Shown here one piece after another: positions 1-8,571 of a stretch of 64,000 nt of DNA. The DNA comes from Miniphocaeibacter sp964345925 (lineage in GTDB: Bacteria; Bacillota; Clostridia; Tissierellales; Peptoniphilaceae): positions 96,152-160,151 of the forward strand of contig CAYFSP010000001.1 of the NCBI GenBank assembly GCA_964345925.1. The letters run 5' to 3'. A model generated the notes under the pieces. It saw only the letters and a list, made by a program, of their open reading frames with translations. It was not told where the DNA came from and did no database searches. The position numbers were made by a program, and so were the translations under genes. The number at the start of each line of letters is the position of its first letter. The stretch's first letter is position 1.

Positions 1-620
1 ATATTACAGAGGAATATCTACTTGAAGTGGAAAATTTAAAAGAGGATAATTTAGAAAATATTACGGAATTCATATACCTAGCAAGCACTTTGTTAGAGAT
101 TAAGTCTAGAAAACTCCTTCCTAAAAATGAATATTTAGACGAAGAGGAAGAAGTGACAGAGGAATTGCTTTTGGAAAGGTTAATAGAATATAAAAAGTTT
201 AAACAATTAAGCAAGGAACTTATGTCCATAAAAGGAATTTCTGATAATTTTATACCTAAACTTCAAGAGGACTTATCAGATTATATTGTTGAGAATACGG
301 AGAATAAAATTATAGGCGATAGTAATTTGTTATTAGAGGAATTACTTAAGATTTTAAAACAAAATAAGGTTAGAGAAGAAAATTTAAAGAAATTTGAAAT
401 AATAAGAGCAGAAGAATTTTCTGTTGAAAAGTATATGGATAATATTCAATGGAAGCTTGAAGGGGATAGAAGACTTCCGTTAAGCAGATTAATAGAGAAA
501 AATGGAACTAAACAAGAGATAATAGTTGTATTTTTATCTATTTTAGAATTGGTAAAAACAAATATTGTAAAAATATTCCAAGAGGATATATTTACAGAGA
601 TAATAGTTGAATTGAGATGA
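1..620 (+). CDS. scpA: Segregation and condensation protein A, 5' end outside window
   Basis: ScpA is the kleisin subunit that bridges SMC heads and recruits ScpB in the bacterial condensin-like complex, acting on the nucleoid. The frame is open from the first bases of the window (phase starting at base 3), so the gene is truncated by the window edge rather than starting at the GTG at 27. The visible part has the kleisin middle region with a run resembling 'ASTLLEIKSRKLLP', typical of ScpA, and the C-terminal winged-helix end with 'RLIEKNGTKQEIIVVFLSIL'. It ends four bases before scpB, the usual pairing. About 200 residues of a normally 240-260 residue protein are visible. Family assignment is firm. 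Confidence 0.93.
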   Translation, partial: ITEEYLLEVENLKEDNLENITEFIYLASTLLEIKSRKLLPKNEYLDEEEEVTEELLLERLIEYKKFKQLSKELMSIKGISDNFIPKLQEDLSDYIVENTENKIIGDSNLLLEELLKILKQNKVREENLKKFEIIRAEEFSVEKYMDNIQWKLEGDRRLPLSRLIEKNGTKQEIIVVFLSILELVKTNIVKIFQEDIFTEIIVELR

Positions 621-624
621 TTTT

Positions 625-1170
625 ATGAAAAATATTAAATCAATAATTGAATCCTTATTATTTATTTGGGGAGAGCCCTTATCTTTTAAAGAAATAGCTA
701 AGGTGATAGATAAACCAAGTAAAGAAATTAAACTCACATTAAATGAGATGAAAGATGATTATATGAGAAATGATAGAGGTTTGGAATTAAAATCTTATGA
801 CGATAATTATCAACTTGTTACAAAAAAAGAAAACTTTGATTATATTAGTAAATTAATTAATAAAAAAAAGACAAATAAATTAAGCAACTCTGCAATGGAA
901 GTTTTATCCATAATTGCGTATAAACAACCTGTTACGCGTTTAGAAATTGAAGAAATACGTGGTGTAAAATCCAATAGTTCAATTGATTTACTTGTGAGAA
1001 GGGAATTGATAGAAGAAGTAGGAAGGTTGGATAAAATGGGTAAACCCATACTATATGGCACAACATTAGAATTTTTAAGGGTATTTTCTTTGGAAAGTTT
1101 AGATTCTTTACCAAATATTAAAGAAATAGAATTGTTTTTAAAGGAAGAAGAGTTAAATGAGGATCAATAA
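625..1170 (+). CDS. scpB: Segregation and condensation protein B
   Basis: ScpB dimerises and binds the ScpA kleisin to complete the SMC-ScpAB complex for chromosome compaction and segregation. The 181-residue product has the usual length and two winged-helix domains; the segment 'AMEVLSIIAYKQPVTRLEIE' around residues 90-110 followed by 'IRGV' is the family hallmark. It starts at ATG four bases after scpA and its last 14 bases overlap the pseudouridine synthase gene, so the three are translationally coupled in one operon. Nothing unusual was seen. Confidence 0.96.
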   Translation: MKNIKSIIESLLFIWGEPLSFKEIAKVIDKPSKEIKLTLNEMKDDYMRNDRGLELKSYDDNYQLVTKKENFDYISKLINKKKTNKLSNSAMEVLSIIAYKQPVTRLEIEEIRGVKSNSSIDLLVRRELIEEVGRLDKMGKPILYGTTLEFLRVFSLESLDSLPNIKEIELFLKEEELNEDQ

Positions 1171-1846
1171 ATTCGTTGCTAGAGCAGGAATAGCATCTAG
1201 AAGAAAAGCTGAAGAATTAATACTGGCTGGTGAAATAACCATTAATGATGAAATTGTTACAGAGTTGGGAACTAGGGTCACAGAAGATGATATTGTAAAG
1301 TATAAAGGAAAAGAAATAGGTGTAAAAGAGGAGTATCTATATATACTTATAAATAAGCCTATAGGTTATGTCAGCACTGTAAAAGATCCTTATGCCACAA
1401 AAACTGTATTGGATTTAGTTAAAACTAATAAAAGAGTTTATCCAGTAGGTAGATTAGACAAGGATAGTAGAGGGTTGCTTCTATTAACAAATGATGGAAA
1501 TATTACTTTTAAATTAACTCATCCCAGTTCAAATATAGAAAAGGAATATATTGTAAGATTAAATATGGATCCTTTGTCAGGTGAAGTAAATTTACTAAGG
1601 GATGGAATACCTTTAGATGGTGTTAAAACCAAGAAAGCATATATAAAAAGAATTAAAAAAAGCTTATACAATGTAAGAATAAGCGAAGGAAGAAATAGAC
1701 AAATAAGAAGAATGTTTGAGTATATAGGATATAAGGTTATAGATTTAAAAAGAGTAAGTATAGGATCTATTGTAGATAATGAATTAAAAGAAGGAGAATT
1801 CAGATATTTAAGAGATGAAGAGATTAAGTATTTGAAAAATTTATAA
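1157..1846 (+). CDS. rluB: rRNA pseudouridine synthase, RluB/RsuA family
   Basis: Converts a specific uridine to pseudouridine in rRNA; in Bacillota the scpAB-linked member is the 23S enzyme RluB. The protein has an N-terminal S4 RNA-binding domain (residues 1-60, 'RINKFVARAGIASRRKAEEL') and a catalytic domain with 'PVGRLDKDSRGLLLLTNDG', where Asp101 is the nucleophile. The C-terminal 'SEGRNRQIRRMFEYIGYKV' is the other family signature. It is 229 residues, full length. The start overlaps scpB and the stop overlaps the ATG of the next gene (TAATG), indicating coupling. RsuA-type 16S specificity cannot be excluded from sequence alone. Confidence 0.93.
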   Translation: MRINKFVARAGIASRRKAEELILAGEITINDEIVTELGTRVTEDDIVKYKGKEIGVKEEYLYILINKPIGYVSTVKDPYATKTVLDLVKTNKRVYPVGRLDKDSRGLLLLTNDGNITFKLTHPSSNIEKEYIVRLNMDPLSGEVNLLRDGIPLDGVKTKKAYIKRIKKSLYNVRISEGRNRQIRRMFEYIGYKVIDLKRVSIGSIVDNELKEGEFRYLRDEEIKYLKNL

Positions 1847-2199
1847 TGTATGTAGTAAAAGATTCCAATTTAAACGACTTAGACTATTTAAAGTCAGAAT
1901 ATAATATAGATTTGAGCGTTAATAAACCAAAACTATTTTTTACTTTTATGGAGGATGAGAAAATAGTAGGATATGGAGAAATTACCATTGAAGATGATGC
2001 AAAATTAACAGATTTTATTATAGATGAGAAATTTAATATATTTGAAAAATTATTTTATTTAAAGGGAACTGGTTCAAAGGTAAAAGATTTAGGGTTTGAC
2101 TTTATGCAGAACAAAACAGATAAAATTGAATTTTATAGTATTTATGATGAAATTATTGAATTAGATGAACTATTTAAAGGAACTTGTGGTGGAAAATAA
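1846..2199 (+). CDS. Small acidic hypothetical protein, possibly a reduced acetyltransferase-like fold
   Basis: A 117-residue acidic protein that I do not recognise. The stretch 'LFFTFMEDEKIVGYGEITIEDD' (about residues 30-50) resembles the beta4 region of GNAT acetyltransferases, but no acetyl-CoA binding motif (R/QxxGxG/A) follows, so an enzymatic role is not supported. There are no membrane segments and no signal peptide. Its start codon overlaps the rluB stop and its last 14 bases overlap the methyltransferase that follows (from GTG 2186), so it is co-translated with RNA-modification genes. The function remains unknown. Confidence 0.7.
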   Translation: MYVVKDSNLNDLDYLKSEYNIDLSVNKPKLFFTFMEDEKIVGYGEITIEDDAKLTDFIIDEKFNIFEKLFYLKGTGSKVKDLGFDFMQNKTDKIEFYSIYDEIIELDELFKGTCGGK

Positions 2200-2758
2200 T
2201 TTATATAATAATACAACTGACATTATTTGCTACTTTATAAATAAATTCAAGAATAAAAAAATTACAGCAGTTGATATGACAGTTGGAAATGGTAATGATA
2301 TATTTAATATTTGTAGTATTATAGGAAAAGAAAGTCATATATATGGATTTGATATTTTGGAAGAAGCTATAAATAAATCAACTGAAAAATTAAAAATTCA
2401 TAAAAATATGAATATAAATTTGATTTTGGATAGCCATGAGAATATAGATAATTATATAGAAGATGATTTGGATTTGGCAATTTATAATCTAGGGTATTTA
2501 CCTAAGGGAAACAAAAACATTACTACGGATTATAATACTGTAATCAATAGTTTAAATAAAGTATTTAAAATATTGAACAAAAATGGTATTATTCTTATCA
2601 CTTTTTATCCAGGTCATAAAAGTGGTAAATTAGAATCAATAGAGATTGAAAAGTATTTAAAAACAAAAGATCAGAAAAAATACAGAATTCTTAAATTTGA
2701 TTTTATCAACCAAGTGAATAATCCACCATATGTAATAGTAATAGAGAGGTTAATTTGA
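2186..2758 (+). CDS. mnmM: tRNA 5-aminomethyl-2-thiouridine methyltransferase, MnmM/YtqB family
   Basis: Class I SAM-dependent methyltransferase of the YtqB family, which in Bacillus finishes the mnm5s2U34 wobble modification in tRNA. Motif I is 'AVDMTVGNGND', followed by the family signature 'YNLGYLPKGNK' and the C-terminal 'NNPPYVIVIER'. I chose GTG 2186 because AAAGGA lies 5 bases upstream; an in-frame ATG at 2165 has no ribosome site. The product is about 190 residues, the usual length. The stop overlaps the TTG start of the flavoprotein gene. The family call is good; the tRNA substrate is inferred from characterised homologues. Confidence 0.85.
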   Translation: MVENNLYNNTTDIICYFINKFKNKKITAVDMTVGNGNDIFNICSIIGKESHIYGFDILEEAINKSTEKLKIHKNMNINLILDSHENIDNYIEDDLDLAIYNLGYLPKGNKNITTDYNTVINSLNKVFKILNKNGIILITFYPGHKSGKLESIEIEKYLKTKDQKKYRILKFDFINQVNNPPYVIVIERLI

Positions 2759-3987
2759 AGAAAACAATAATAATTGGAGCAGGGCCAGCGGGGATTTTAG
2801 CGGCAATTGCTTCTAAAGGTTCAGATAATGAAGTAATATTAATAGATAAAAATGAAAAAATTGGAAAAAAATTATTTATTACGGGAAAGGGTAGATGTAA
2901 TATTACCAACTTTGCCGATATAAATACTTTTTATTCAATGATTAACAACAATCCTAAATTTATGTATAGCTCTTTTAATAAATTTGATAATATTGATATT
3001 TTAAAACTATTAGAGAGCAATGGTCTTAAGTACAAAGTTGAAAGAGGAAATAGAGTTTTTCCTAGTAGTGATAAATCAAGTGATGTAATAAAGACTTTTT
3101 CGAAAATTTTGAAATCCTTAGATATAAAAATTATTTTAGATGAAAATATTGACTATGTAGAAAAAGTAGATAATATATTTAAAGTTTATAGTAAGAAGAA
3201 CAAATACGAAGCTGATTTCTTGGTAATTGCTACAGGAGGAGTTTCTTATCCTTTAACAGGATCTACTGGCGATGGATATAAATTTGCAGAAGGTTTCGGT
3301 CATAGAATTACCGAATTAAAACCTAGTTTAGTACCGCTAAAGGTGAAAAATGAATTTGTTGAAGAATTACAGGGAACAAGTTTAAAAAATGTTGAAGTAT
3401 CTTTGAAGAACAACAATAAATTAATACACAAAGAGTTTGGAGAGATGTTATTTACCCATTTTGGATTATCAGGCCCAATAATTTTGAAACTTTCTAATTA
3501 TATACTTAAAAAACATAAGAATATATTAGTTTCTACAGATTTAAAACCAAAATTGGATATAGATACATTAGACAGACGTATACAAAAAGATTTTGAAAAA
3601 TTTAGTAATAAAAATATAGAAAATGGATTAAATGAACTGTTAATAAAGAAGTTAATACCGGTGGTTTTGAGTAGATCAAATATAGATGGTACAAAAAAAA
3701 TAAATCAAATAACAAAGGAAGAAAGAATTTCTCTAATAAATACAATTAAGGGTTTAGAGTTTGAATTTATTGATTTTATGCCATTATCCCAAGCCATTAT
3801 AACAAAGGGAGGAATATCTACAAAGGATATAAATCCTAAAACAATGGAGAGTAAAATAGTTGAAAATCTATATTTTGCTGGTGAAACTATAGATGTAGAT
3901 GCTATGACAGGTGGTTTTAATCTACAGGTTGCATATTCTACAGGATATACAGCAGGAATTAGTATAAAGGAAAGATGTAATGAATAA
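2755..3987 (+). CDS. NAD(P)/FAD-dependent oxidoreductase, HI0933/YhiN (BaiN/RdsA) family
   Basis: A 410-residue flavoprotein of the HI0933-like family. The N-terminal FAD-binding Rossmann motif is 'IIIGAGPAGILAAIAS' (residues 4-19), followed by the family segment 'GKKLFITGKGRCNITN'. A second nucleotide-contact region 'IATGGVSYPLTGSTGDGY' lies near residue 160, and 'FAGETIDVDAMTGGFNLQVA' close to the C terminus is diagnostic. Homologues are implicated in reduction of unsaturated substrates or in RNA biology, but the physiological substrate is unknown. The start codon is TTG. The last eight bases overlap the cmk reading frame. Confidence 0.9.
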   Translation: MKKTIIIGAGPAGILAAIASKGSDNEVILIDKNEKIGKKLFITGKGRCNITNFADINTFYSMINNNPKFMYSSFNKFDNIDILKLLESNGLKYKVERGNRVFPSSDKSSDVIKTFSKILKSLDIKIILDENIDYVEKVDNIFKVYSKKNKYEADFLVIATGGVSYPLTGSTGDGYKFAEGFGHRITELKPSLVPLKVKNEFVEELQGTSLKNVEVSLKNNNKLIHKEFGEMLFTHFGLSGPIILKLSNYILKKHKNILVSTDLKPKLDIDTLDRRIQKDFEKFSNKNIENGLNELLIKKLIPVVLSRSNIDGTKKINQITKEERISLINTIKGLEFEFIDFMPLSQAIITKGGISTKDINPKTMESKIVENLYFAGETIDVDAMTGGFNLQVAYSTGYTAGISIKERCNE

Positions 3988-4864
3988 GACAGTTGTTATT
4001 AAAGAATTCAATATAGACGATATAGATGGATTAAGTAATATAATAGTAAGAGAAGTAGTGAAAAAATCAAATAATATAGATTCTATTATAATACAATTGC
4101 CTATTGAAATAACCTTGCTAAATGAAAAAATTTTAAATGATATTGGACATATAAATATATTTATTACGAATACTATGGAGTCAAGTGGTGAAATAGTGAT
4201 AAAAATTATGGAAAAAAAAGTATATACAATTGCTATTGACGGACCATCTGCTTCAGGTAAAAGCACAATTTCAAAGATTTTAAGTGGAATATTGGGAATA
4301 GATTATCTTGATACTGGAGCAATGTATAGAGCAATTACATTTTATTTATTAAACAATAATATTGATATGGATAATGAATTTGAAATTCAAAAAAGTATAA
4401 ATAAGATAGAATTAGAGGTTCAAGGAGAATATATTTTTATAGATAATTTAAAATTGAAAGATGAACTCAGAACTGAGAATATAACAAAAAATGTATCCAA
4501 AGTATCCAGCTATGAATGTGTAAGAGAAAAATTAGTTGAATTGCAGCAAAATATAGCAAAAAGCAATTCAATCATATTGGATGGTAGAGATATTGGCACT
4601 GTAGTTCTTCCAAAGGCAGATTATAAATTTTATATTGTCGCATCAGCAGAGGAAAGGGCAAAAAGAAGATTAAACGATACAAATAGTAAGTTGAATATGA
4701 ATTATGAAGAAATATTAAAGGATATTATTAGAAGGGATGATTTGGATATGAACAGAAGGATCTCTCCTTTGAAAAAAGCAGAAGATGCTATTTTAATAGA
4801 CTCATCAAATATGAATATAAATGAAGTAATAGAAATTATAGTTAAACGAATAAGGGGAATATAA
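3980..4864 (+). CDS. cmk: Cytidylate kinase with an N-terminal extension
   Basis: Phosphorylates CMP and dCMP with ATP in pyrimidine nucleotide supply. The kinase begins at Met77 ('MEKKVYTIAIDGPSASGKST'), with the P-loop around residues 87-95, the 'YLDTGAMYRA' substrate motif and the 'LDGRDIGTVVLP' motif. Unlike the usual 220-230 residue enzyme, the open frame continues 76 codons upstream to the ATG at 3980, which overlaps the previous stop and has a plausible upstream purine run (AAAGGA). An internal start at 4208 lacks a clear ribosome site. The extension is acidic, has no recognisable domain and may be a fused small domain. The next gene, plsC, starts within the stop codon region, and cmk-plsC-ispH-rpsA is a common clostridial order. 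Confidence 0.93.
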   Translation: MNKTVVIKEFNIDDIDGLSNIIVREVVKKSNNIDSIIIQLPIEITLLNEKILNDIGHINIFITNTMESSGEIVIKIMEKKVYTIAIDGPSASGKSTISKILSGILGIDYLDTGAMYRAITFYLLNNNIDMDNEFEIQKSINKIELEVQGEYIFIDNLKLKDELRTENITKNVSKVSSYECVREKLVELQQNIAKSNSIILDGRDIGTVVLPKADYKFYIVASAEERAKRRLNDTNSKLNMNYEEILKDIIRRDDLDMNRRISPLKKAEDAILIDSSNMNINEVIEIIVKRIRGI

Positions 4865-5436
4865 TGTACTGGTTTTTAAGAAATATACTTTGGGTGATTT
4901 TAAGAATTATATTTAGAATTGAGGTAAAAGGAAAAGAAAATATTAAAGGAGATGATCGATTAATAATATGTTCAAATCATATTAGTTTATTAGATCCTTT
5001 AATATTGGCAATTACCTATAATAGGCAAATACATTTTATGGCTAAAAAAGAATTATTTGAAATTCCTATATTTGGAAGAGTTTTTAATATGGTGGGTTGT
5101 ATACCAGTAGATAGAGAAAAGGCTGATATTAAAAGTGTAAAAGAGTCTTTGAAAATACTGAAAAATGAAAAAGTATTAGGAATATTTCCAGAGGGAACGA
5201 GAGTAAAAACCATTAGTCAAGAAAATTTAAAAGAGGGAATTGGTCTTATGGCTAGTAAGTCGAATTCAAATATTCTACCAGTACATATAGTTACTGAGTA
5301 TAAATTATTTAGAAAAGTTACTGTCAATTATAGACCTATTGTGGAAATAGAACAATTTAAAGATATTCCTAAAGAGGATAAGAAAAAAACTGTTACATTA
5401 GCAGTATATAATGAAATCTACAAGGTAGCTGATTAA
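4864..5436 (+). CDS. plsC: 1-acyl-sn-glycerol-3-phosphate acyltransferase
   Basis: Adds the second acyl chain to lysophosphatidic acid at the cytoplasmic membrane, giving phosphatidic acid. The 190-residue protein carries the acyltransferase HX4D motif (His39-Asp44 in 'SNHISLLDPL'), the 'FPEGTR' motif at residues 108-113, and a hydrophobic N-terminal segment (residues 3-19) that probably anchors it. Its length is normal for the short Gram-positive form. It abuts cmk upstream and ispH downstream with essentially no spacing. Confidence 0.94.
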   Translation: MYWFLRNILWVILRIIFRIEVKGKENIKGDDRLIICSNHISLLDPLILAITYNRQIHFMAKKELFEIPIFGRVFNMVGCIPVDREKADIKSVKESLKILKNEKVLGIFPEGTRVKTISQENLKEGIGLMASKSNSNILPVHIVTEYKLFRKVTVNYRPIVEIEQFKDIPKEDKKKTVTLAVYNEIYKVAD

Positions 5437-7461
5437 ATGGAAATTATAATAGCAGAAAATGCAGGATTTTGTTTTGGAGTAAAAAGGGCTATAGAGTTAA
5501 CAGAAAATTCTATAAATAGCAATAGAACCTATTCAATAGGACAGTTAATACACAATCCACAGGAAGTGAAAAGACTTGAAAAAAATGGATTAGAAGTTAT
5601 TAATAAAATGATTCCTGCTAAAAATAACGAAAATTTAATAATTCGTAGTCATGGTGAGACCAAGGCTATAAAAGAGAGTATTATTAATAATGGATATAAC
5701 CTTATAGACGCAACTTGTCCAGTATTAATATCAATTTATAAACGCATTATAAAAGCTGAAAATGAAGGATATACCATAATTATCATAGGTGAGGAAAATC
5801 ATCCTGAAATCATAGCTATGGCAGGACAATTAAAAAACAAACCGATAATAATAAATTCTGAAAATAGTGCAAGAGATATAAAAAATCAGAAAAATTTATA
5901 TGTAGTTTCACAAACTACTAATTTAATAGAGAAATTTTTATTATTATCTGATATAATAGATAAGAGTAATACTAATGTAGTGATAAAAAACACAATATGC
6001 AATGCAACAAAGGTAAGACAACAGGCAGCAATTGAGCTATCCAAGAAAGTGGATGCTATGATTGTAATTGGGGGAAAAACTAGTTCTAACACTAACAAAC
6101 TCTTTGAATTGTCCAAAAAGCATTGTAAAAATTCATTTAGAATAGAAACAAAAAATGATTTATCTTTACAAGAAGTATTTAAATATAATAAAATAGGGAT
6201 TACCGCAGGAGCATCAACACCTGCGTGGATAATTGAGGAGGTTGTTCAAGTAATGGATAATTACAGCAAAGATGAATTTATGGAGCAAGTAGAAGGTAGT
6301 ATAACTAAGATTTACCCAAAGGACGTTGTTAGAGGTAGCGTTATTTATGTTACTGATAGCGAGGTTATGGTAAATATAGGGTATAGTTCAGATGGTATAA
6401 TAAAATTAGATGAACTATCAACAGATTCAACAAAAAAACCAAAGGATTTATTTACAGAAGGTCAAGAAATTGATGTATATGTAATTAAATTAGATGATGG
6501 TGAAGGAAATGTTGTTTTATCTACTAGAAGAGTTGAAGGTTTGAAAAACTGGAAAAAACTTGTTGAAATTTATGAAAATAACGAATTGGTAAATGCTGAA
6601 GTTATTAAAGAGGTTAAAGGTGGTTTACTAGCTTCTGTACTTGGAATTAACGCCTTTATTCCAGGCTCACAAATAACTACATCCTATGTAAAGGATTTGT
6701 CACCATATGTTGGTCAAACATTAGAATGTAAAATAATCAGCATAGATGACAAGAAGAGAAGATTGGTTCTATCAAGAAGACAAATAGAAGAAGCTGCTGA
6801 ACAAGAAAGATTAGCTAAAGCTTGGGAAAATATTGAAGTTGATAAAGTTATCACTGGTAAAGTAGCTAGATTAACTGACTTTGGTGCATTTGTTGATATT
6901 GGTGGAGTTGATGGTTTAGTTCATATTTCCGATATTTCATGGAAGAGAATCAAACATCCTTCAGATATACTTAATGTAGGTGACGAAGTAGAAGTAAAAG
7001 TTTTAAGAGCTAATGAAGAAAAGAATAGAATCTCTTTAGGAATTAAGCAATTAAGTAAAAAACCATTTGAGTTATTTATGGAAAATAACAATGTTGGTGA
7101 TATAGTTAAAGGTGAAGTAGTTAACTTATTGGATTTTGGTGCTTTCGTTAGATTAGATGAAGGTGTTGAAGGATTGGTTCACGTTTCTCAAATTAGTTAT
7201 GAGCATGTTGAAAAACCTTCAGATGAGTTAAATATTGGTGATGAAATAAATGTTAAAATCTTAGAAATAAACCCTGAGACTAAGAGAATAGCTCTTAGTA
7301 TAAAAGAAACATTAGAAAAACCAGCAGCACCAGCTAAACCAGAACCAAAGAAAGTTCAAAAACCTAGAGAAAAGAAAGTTCCAGAATATGAGAATCAGGA
7401 ATTAGAAAATAACTTAGGCGATATACTAGACGCAGAGTTAAATAAAAATACTGAAGAATAA
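5437..7461 (+). CDS. ispH-rpsA: Fusion of HMBPP reductase (IspH) and S1-domain protein (RpsA-like)
   Basis: The N-terminal 280 residues are IspH, the 4Fe-4S enzyme making IPP and DMAPP in the last step of the MEP pathway; the three cluster cysteines are Cys12 ('GFCFGV'), Cys94 ('DATCPV') and Cys188. The C-terminal part carries four S1 RNA-binding repeats (about residues 296-364, 382-447, 467-534 and 552-620) like a Gram-positive ribosomal protein S1, then a Lys/Pro/Ala-rich tail. No stop or start-like ribosome site separates the halves. This fusion is known from many Clostridia. A strong hairpin with a T tract follows at 7472-7500, closing the operon. Confidence 0.96.
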   Translation: MEIIIAENAGFCFGVKRAIELTENSINSNRTYSIGQLIHNPQEVKRLEKNGLEVINKMIPAKNNENLIIRSHGETKAIKESIINNGYNLIDATCPVLISIYKRIIKAENEGYTIIIIGEENHPEIIAMAGQLKNKPIIINSENSARDIKNQKNLYVVSQTTNLIEKFLLLSDIIDKSNTNVVIKNTICNATKVRQQAAIELSKKVDAMIVIGGKTSSNTNKLFELSKKHCKNSFRIETKNDLSLQEVFKYNKIGITAGASTPAWIIEEVVQVMDNYSKDEFMEQVEGSITKIYPKDVVRGSVIYVTDSEVMVNIGYSSDGIIKLDELSTDSTKKPKDLFTEGQEIDVYVIKLDDGEGNVVLSTRRVEGLKNWKKLVEIYENNELVNAEVIKEVKGGLLASVLGINAFIPGSQITTSYVKDLSPYVGQTLECKIISIDDKKRRLVLSRRQIEEAAEQERLAKAWENIEVDKVITGKVARLTDFGAFVDIGGVDGLVHISDISWKRIKHPSDILNVGDEVEVKVLRANEEKNRISLGIKQLSKKPFELFMENNNVGDIVKGEVVNLLDFGAFVRLDEGVEGLVHVSQISYEHVEKPSDELNIGDEINVKILEINPETKRIALSIKETLEKPAAPAKPEPKKVQKPREKKVPEYENQELENNLGDILDAELNKNTEE

Positions 7462-7471
7462 AAACAATAAT

Positions 7472-7500
7472 AAAAGATAGAGAAATCTCTATCTTTTTTA
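7472..7500 (+). terminator. Rho-independent terminator after ispH-rpsA
   Basis: A 12-base stem AAAAGATAGAGA / TCTCTATCTTTT with the right arm running into a T-rich tail, eleven bases after the ispH-rpsA stop and before the dgt ribosome site. The loop is two to four bases, depending on how the top pairs. Confidence 0.85.
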
Positions 7501-7538
7501 TTTGATAATAGAATAAGATTTGTATTTAGAGGTATATT

Positions 7539-8561
7539 ATGTATAGTAGATTAAATCAAGAAGAATTTGAACTAAAAAATTTAAGTAAGTACGCTACTTT
7601 AAGTAAAAATGCAAAAAGAAATAAATTTGAGGAACAGGATCTACTTAGAACAGCATATCAAAGGGATAGGGATAGAATAATACATTCAAAATCCTTCAGA
7701 AGGCTAAAACATAAAACTCAAGTTTACATTTCTCCAGAAAAGGATCATTACAGGACTAGATTAACCCATACATTGGAAGTAGCACAAATTGCTAGAACAA
7801 TTGCAAGAGCCTTGAGATTAAATGAAGATTTAACAGAGGCTATGGCATTAGGTCATGACTTAGGACATACCCCTTTTGGTCACACTGGTGAGGATGCACT
7901 AAATAATATAAATCCTAAGGGCTTTAAACATTATTTACATTCTGTAAGGGTTATAGAAAAGTTGGAGAAATCTAAAAAAGATCAAGGTTTAAATTTAACT
8001 TTAGATGTGTTAAATGGAATTGTTAATCATACAGGCAGAAATATCTCAAATACATTAGAAGGAAATATTTTAAAATATGCTGATAGAATAGCATATATAA
8101 ATCATGATATAGATGATTCTATTAGGGCTGGTATATTAAGAATTGAAGATATTCCCAGCGAATTAACAGAAGAATTTGGCTTGGTTTCCAGTGATAGAAT
8201 AAATACTATGGTGAATGATTTAATTGAAAATAGTTATAATAAAGATTATATTACAATGTCAGAAGAAAAGTATAAAAATATGATAAAGCTAAGGGAATTT
8301 ATGTTTGATAATGTATATTATAACCCTAAAGTAAAAAATGATGAAGGTAAAGCAATAGGTATTATTGAAAAATTATATAAATACTATATGAAAAACTTCG
8401 ATAATTTACCAGAGGACCATTTATCTCTATATACAAAGTATGAAAACTTAAAGTATTCAACTAAAGATGATATAATCACCGATTATATAGCAGGAATGAC
8501 AGATACATTTGCAATTCATAAATATATGGACTTATTTGTTCCAAAACAGTGGTCAATTTAG
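7539..8561 (+). CDS. dgt: Deoxyguanosinetriphosphate triphosphohydrolase-like HD protein
   Basis: Predicted dNTP triphosphohydrolase that cleaves dGTP (or other dNTPs) to the nucleoside and triphosphate. It contains the HD-domain metal residues: His77 ('RLTHTLEVAQIAR'), His106-Asp107 ('MALGHDLGHTPFGHTGE') and a later Asp in 'YADRIAYINHDIDD'. At 340 residues it is the short, dgt-type-2 form common in Bacillota. Its stop is followed eleven bases later by dnaG, a typical dgt-dnaG-rpoD arrangement that links dNTP control with replication initiation. Confidence 0.94.
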   Translation: MYSRLNQEEFELKNLSKYATLSKNAKRNKFEEQDLLRTAYQRDRDRIIHSKSFRRLKHKTQVYISPEKDHYRTRLTHTLEVAQIARTIARALRLNEDLTEAMALGHDLGHTPFGHTGEDALNNINPKGFKHYLHSVRVIEKLEKSKKDQGLNLTLDVLNGIVNHTGRNISNTLEGNILKYADRIAYINHDIDDSIRAGILRIEDIPSELTEEFGLVSSDRINTMVNDLIENSYNKDYITMSEEKYKNMIKLREFMFDNVYYNPKVKNDEGKAIGIIEKLYKYYMKNFDNLPEDHLSLYTKYENLKYSTKDDIITDYIAGMTDTFAIHKYMDLFVPKQWSI

Positions 8562-8571
8562 GAGGGATATA

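Noticed and set aside
8509..8571. Longer N terminus for DnaG reaching into dgt
   Set aside because: A clear GGAGGG followed by TTG 8572 gives the usual DnaG start, and the extra residues have no counterpart in the family.
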